A DNA stretch of 62,201 nucleotides from JACNIZ01 sp964344765 (lineage in GTDB: Bacteria > Planctomycetota > UBA1135), in contig CAYFOM010000024.1 in NCBI GenBank assembly GCA_964344765.1, positions 1 to 62,201 of the forward strand, given 5' to 3'. Position 1 is the stretch's first letter, and each line of letters starts with the position of its first letter. Below, piece after piece: positions 59,626 to 62,201 of this stretch. The position numbers and the translations under genes were made by a program. The notes below the pieces were generated by a model that saw nothing but the letters and a program-made list of their open reading frames with translations, had not been told where the DNA came from and searched no databases.

Positions 59626-60021
59626 GTGTCCCTCGCTCAAACCCTCATTACCTTAGAGAGTTCGCTTAGCCCTGAACAAGCAGCCGAAAAAATCCTGGCT
59701 GCGACTGTAGAAGCGAAGTTTGGAGTCATGGGTGACATCGACATCCATGCCACGCTGAACAGCAAGGGCTTTGATTTTCAGCACCCGGTGCGCGTCATCG
59801 AGATTTGCTCGCCGCCGCACGCCAACGAGGTGCTGAATAACTTGCTTGAGATTTCGACCGCACTGCCGTGTCGGATTTCGGTATTCCAGCGCGATGGCAA
59901 AACTTGGTTGTCGACCATCAAGCCGACGGTGATGCTCTCCATGTTCGAGTGTCCGCAACTTGCCGAGGTCGCCCAAGAGGTAGAAGACGCAATGCTGCAG
60001 ATCATGAACGCAGCCTGCTGA
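59626..60021 (+). CDS. DUF302 domain protein
   Basis: The 131-residue product starts at GTG 59626 (SLAQTLITLESSLSPEQAAE). It matches the DUF302 pattern: a helix-strand start (KILAATVEAKFGVMGDIDIH), HPVRVIEICSPPHANEVLNN and the highly typical STALPCRISVFQRDGKTWLS. The family has an alpha+beta fold and no settled function; some members bind ligands or sit beside redox enzymes. There is no signal peptide. It lies 32 bp after the kinase and its stop is 4 bp before the next sigma start. Confidence 0.78.
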   Translation: MSLAQTLITLESSLSPEQAAEKILAATVEAKFGVMGDIDIHATLNSKGFDFQHPVRVIEICSPPHANEVLNNLLEISTALPCRISVFQRDGKTWLSTIKPTVMLSMFECPQLAEVAQEVEDAMLQIMNAAC

Positions 60022-60025
60022 ACTC

Positions 60026-60661
60026 TTGGCCGAGGATACTCCCCAACAAGACCCGCGCCTACAAGCAACTCAAGACCTGCTCGATCAGGTCCGCGAGTCG
60101 GGTACGCAAGCCGAACGCGGCTGGTTCGACCTATTAACGCGCTGCGAATCGCGTTTGCGCACGCTGATCCACTTCCGCCTTTCCGATGCCGTTCGCGCAA
60201 CCGTCGATGAGGACGATTTGCTGCAAGAGGTTTGGATCGGTGCCGCTCACAAGATTCATGAATTTGAATACCGCGGCACCGGAACTTTGCAGCGCTGGTT
60301 AGCGTCGATTTTGCGCAACAAGCTAATGCATGCCGGCCGCAAAGCTAAGCGCTTGCCGTTCCCGGAAACCGCGTTAGGTTCGAATGCCAACTCCGAGCAG
60401 TCGGGATTGTTTGACGCGTTGTCGCGCAGTCAGCCTGGTGTTTCGCACGACGCCCGTCGGCGTGAAATGGAAGGTGAAGTTCGCGAAGTGTTGGAAGAGC
60501 TGTCGCCGGAATTACGCGAAGCCGTGCTGCTTAAAGTTTACGAAGGCTTGAGCGGCAAAGAATCCGCGGCGCAACTGGGCATAACCGAAGGTGCGTTCTC
60601 GAAGCGCTTCCACAAAGCGTTGGACAAGGTTGCGATCAAAATGAAGCAGCGCTCTTCTTGA
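60026..60661 (+). CDS. ECF (sigma-70 family) RNA polymerase sigma factor
   Basis: The 211-residue product is an ECF sigma factor with region 2 at about 20-105 (RCESRLRTLIHFRLSDAVRA, VDEDDLLQEVWIGAAHKIHE, LQRWLASILRNKLMHAGRKA) and region 4 at about 155-205 (LSPELREAVLLKVYEGLSGK, ESAAQLGITEGAFSKRFHKA). The start is a TTG at 60026, the only reasonable start codon in the frame upstream of region 2. It closes the block sigma - kinase - DUF302 - sigma. Its last 26 bp overlap the convergent sulfatase gene (60636-60661). Confidence 0.88.
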   Translation: MAEDTPQQDPRLQATQDLLDQVRESGTQAERGWFDLLTRCESRLRTLIHFRLSDAVRATVDEDDLLQEVWIGAAHKIHEFEYRGTGTLQRWLASILRNKLMHAGRKAKRLPFPETALGSNANSEQSGLFDALSRSQPGVSHDARRREMEGEVREVLEELSPELREAVLLKVYEGLSGKESAAQLGITEGAFSKRFHKALDKVAIKMKQRSS

Positions 60662-62027
60662 GCATTGCTTGCAAGCGCTTGACGACTTCCGGCTTCTGCT
60701 TCGCGAGATTCTTGCTTTCGGCAGGATTCGCTTCAAGGTCGAACAGTTGCTTGCCGACCATCTTCCACTTGCCTTGGCGAATGGCTCTGGTTTTTCCCAG
60801 CTGCCAAAGCAACACGCGATCTTGAACACCACGTTTCTTGCCCAACCAAACGTCTAGCTGAGGCAATCCATCCAACTTGGGAATGGACTTGCTCCCTGCT
60901 ATTTGAAGCAAGGTTGGAAATAGGTCCAGCGTAGAACCGACGCTCGAAACCGTGCTGTTCGCGTCAATCTTCCCCGGCCAACGCACAATCATCGGAATGC
61001 GCACCCCGCCTTCAAACAAATTGTGTTTGGAACCGCGAAACGGATTGTTGTTGCCGGCAGACGATTCCGTTTGATCCGATCCATGGTCGGAAAGGAACAC
61101 CACCACAGTGTTCTCAGCCAAGCCGGACGAATCCAAGGCGCGCAACACTTCGCCGATCCCTTGGTCCATCGAACGAACCATCTGCTTGAAATACTCACGC
61201 GGAATCGGTTTGCCGTCGGCATCCTTCATCTGCGAGGTCACCTTATCCACTTGCAAAGTATTGCCAAGTCGGCGCGGTGTGCCGTCTTCCAAATCAGGAT
61301 AGGTACCGAACTCTTTCATAACCAAAGTTCCTTCGTCGCCTTTGGCTACCGCCTTCACTCGATCCTCGTCATCAATAATCGTCTTGCCGAAGTGCGGCGC
61401 AAAGTGCGACAAAACCAAAAAGAAAGGCTTGCCCTTCTTTTGCTCCCCTATCCAACGAACCGCATCCTTCGTCAACAAATCCGTCGCATACCCCTCTTCC
61501 ACCACGGCTTCACCATTGCGATACCAGTCCGGCAAAATCCCGTAGTGATGCGTGAAGTAATCAATACAGCCACCACGAGCCCCATAAAAATAATCAAAGC
61601 CCTGCTGATTCGGCAGCACTCGTTCACTCCCTCCACCCAAGTGCCATTTCCCAATCAAAGCCGTGCGATACCCCTCCCCCTGCAAAGCCTCAGCTACAGT
61701 CCTCTCCGACTCATGCAACCCATATCCATCATGCTTAGCATTTAAAACCATAATCACCTTCTTCAAACCACCCTTAGCCCGCTGCGGCATCAGCCCAGTA
61801 AAAATCGAAAACCGACTCGGCGTACACACCGGCGATGTCACATAAAAATTCGTAAACCGAACCCCCTCAGCCGCCAACCCATCAATACTCGGAGTCTCCA
61901 CATCCCCGCCATAACAACCAACATCACCCCACCCCAAATCATCCGCCAAGATCACCACCACATTAGGCTTCTGCCCAAACGCAACGCCCCCCAAAACCAA
62001 AACCCAAATCAACACCAAGTAACGCAT
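60636..62027 (-). CDS. Secreted arylsulfatase, canonical Cys-type
   Basis: The 463-residue product begins MRYLVLIWVLVLGGVAFGQK, a signal peptide. It is a typical S1-family sulfatase: NVVVILADDLGWGDVGCYGG (metal-binding Asp pair), the formylglycine site SPVCTPSRFSIFTG (Cys68 in CTPSR), LIGKWHLGGGSERV, LSHFAPHFGK and VVVFLSDHGSDQTESSAG (metal-binding Asp-His). It hydrolyses sulfate esters, probably of algal or host glycans, outside the cytoplasm. Cys68 needs a formylglycine-generating enzyme; none is encoded in this window. The 5' half of the gene has strong strand asymmetry (few G on the plus strand). The 3' end overlaps the convergent sigma gene by 26 bp. Confidence 0.93.
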   Translation of the reverse strand: MRYLVLIWVLVLGGVAFGQKPNVVVILADDLGWGDVGCYGGDVETPSIDGLAAEGVRFTNFYVTSPVCTPSRFSIFTGLMPQRAKGGLKKVIMVLNAKHDGYGLHESERTVAEALQGEGYRTALIGKWHLGGGSERVLPNQQGFDYFYGARGGCIDYFTHHYGILPDWYRNGEAVVEEGYATDLLTKDAVRWIGEQKKGKPFFLVLSHFAPHFGKTIIDDEDRVKAVAKGDEGTLVMKEFGTYPDLEDGTPRRLGNTLQVDKVTSQMKDADGKPIPREYFKQMVRSMDQGIGEVLRALDSSGLAENTVVVFLSDHGSDQTESSAGNNNPFRGSKHNLFEGGVRIPMIVRWPGKIDANSTVSSVGSTLDLFPTLLQIAGSKSIPKLDGLPQLDVWLGKKRGVQDRVLLWQLGKTRAIRQGKWKMVGKQLFDLEANPAESKNLAKQKPEVVKRLQAMLKKSAASF

Positions 62028-62201
62028 CCCAAAATCCTACCACCGACCCAACCAAATCAACTGCCCCCCCTCCCAATCAAATAATCCCTCACTGCATTCA
62101 AATCAGCCTGAAGGAAAGTGCTCGGCGGGAGTCCTTAAGTATCTGTGGTGACTTTACCCAGTTAACCGCAATCCCCTCAAAGTCACACCTGGCAGGTTTC
62201 T

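Noticed and set aside
62148..62186. GTGACTTT / AAAGTCAC inverted repeat
   Set aside because: Only eight bases with a long, unpaired spacer and cut by the window edge; too weak to call an element.
1..62201. CRISPR array, tRNA, rRNA, insertion sequence or prophage
   Set aside because: No regular spaced repeats, no cloverleaf or rRNA signature, and no transposase, integrase or phage structural protein was seen in any frame.

Overview
The window most likely comes from a planctomycete-like (PVC group) bacterium. This is inferred from gene content, not from a marker gene: there are six sulfatase-superfamily genes, several ECF sigma factors, a membrane Ser/Thr kinase placed between two sigma factors, large secreted beta-propeller proteins, tandem paralogues of secreted enzymes, and few Shine-Dalgarno sequences. 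A Gram-negative envelope is indicated by HldD (lipopolysaccharide heptose), a Wza-like outer-membrane export protein and several lipoproteins. No rRNA, tRNA, CRISPR array, transposase or phage gene was seen.

Layout. 1-691 has no gene; it holds a long nested palindrome and a minus-strand terminator that follows a possibly structured transcript. 692-10298 is a mixed housekeeping and accessory stretch: a DUF6249-like membrane protein divergent from an ECF sigma factor and its membrane partner, two methyltransferases, a sulfatase-TPR lipoprotein, a PQQ-type sugar dehydrogenase, HldD, a membrane-anchored protein and a radical SAM protein. 10346-31950 is a large exopolysaccharide locus. It encodes a membrane sulfatase-like protein, a tyrosine-kinase-like ATPase with an altered Walker A motif, Wza, Wzz/GumC, a Wzx flippase, a Wzy/WaaL ligase-polymerase, a polysaccharide deacetylase, four GT4 and one GT2 glycosyltransferases, two tandem membrane sulfatase-like proteins, a FemAB/GNAT-like acyltransferase and a sulfotransferase. 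The main operon (12466-26527) has many ATGA-type overlaps and ends in a strong intrinsic terminator. Together these genes can assemble, flip, polymerise, export and decorate a polysaccharide that is probably sulfated and perhaps phosphorylated.

31974-47383 holds secreted or envelope enzymes: an HExxH protein, a PlsC acyltransferase, a DUF1566-sulfatase fusion split by an in-frame TGA, an esterase, a lipoprotein, a VPS10/BNR propeller with a PDZ insert, and two tandem CocE/NonD hydrolases. 47385-49672 is an OmpR-type two-component system. 49867-53354 is a tandem pair of secreted repeat proteins, each followed by a terminator. 53507-54667 encodes an EAL phosphodiesterase with a C-terminal zinc-binding CZB domain. 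54668-55146 is intergenic and holds two long perfect palindromes that share an identical core but have unrelated arms. 55147-60661 is a signalling block: a coiled-coil membrane protein, then ECF sigma, Ser/Thr kinase, DUF302 protein and a second ECF sigma. 60636-62027 is a canonical Cys-type sulfatase.

The features most worth following up are the same-core, different-arm palindromes, the Thr-nucleophile sulfatase-like proteins built into the polysaccharide locus, the kinase-like ATPase lacking its Walker A lysine, the sigma-kinase-DUF302-sigma block, and the TGA-interrupted DUF1566-sulfatase gene.
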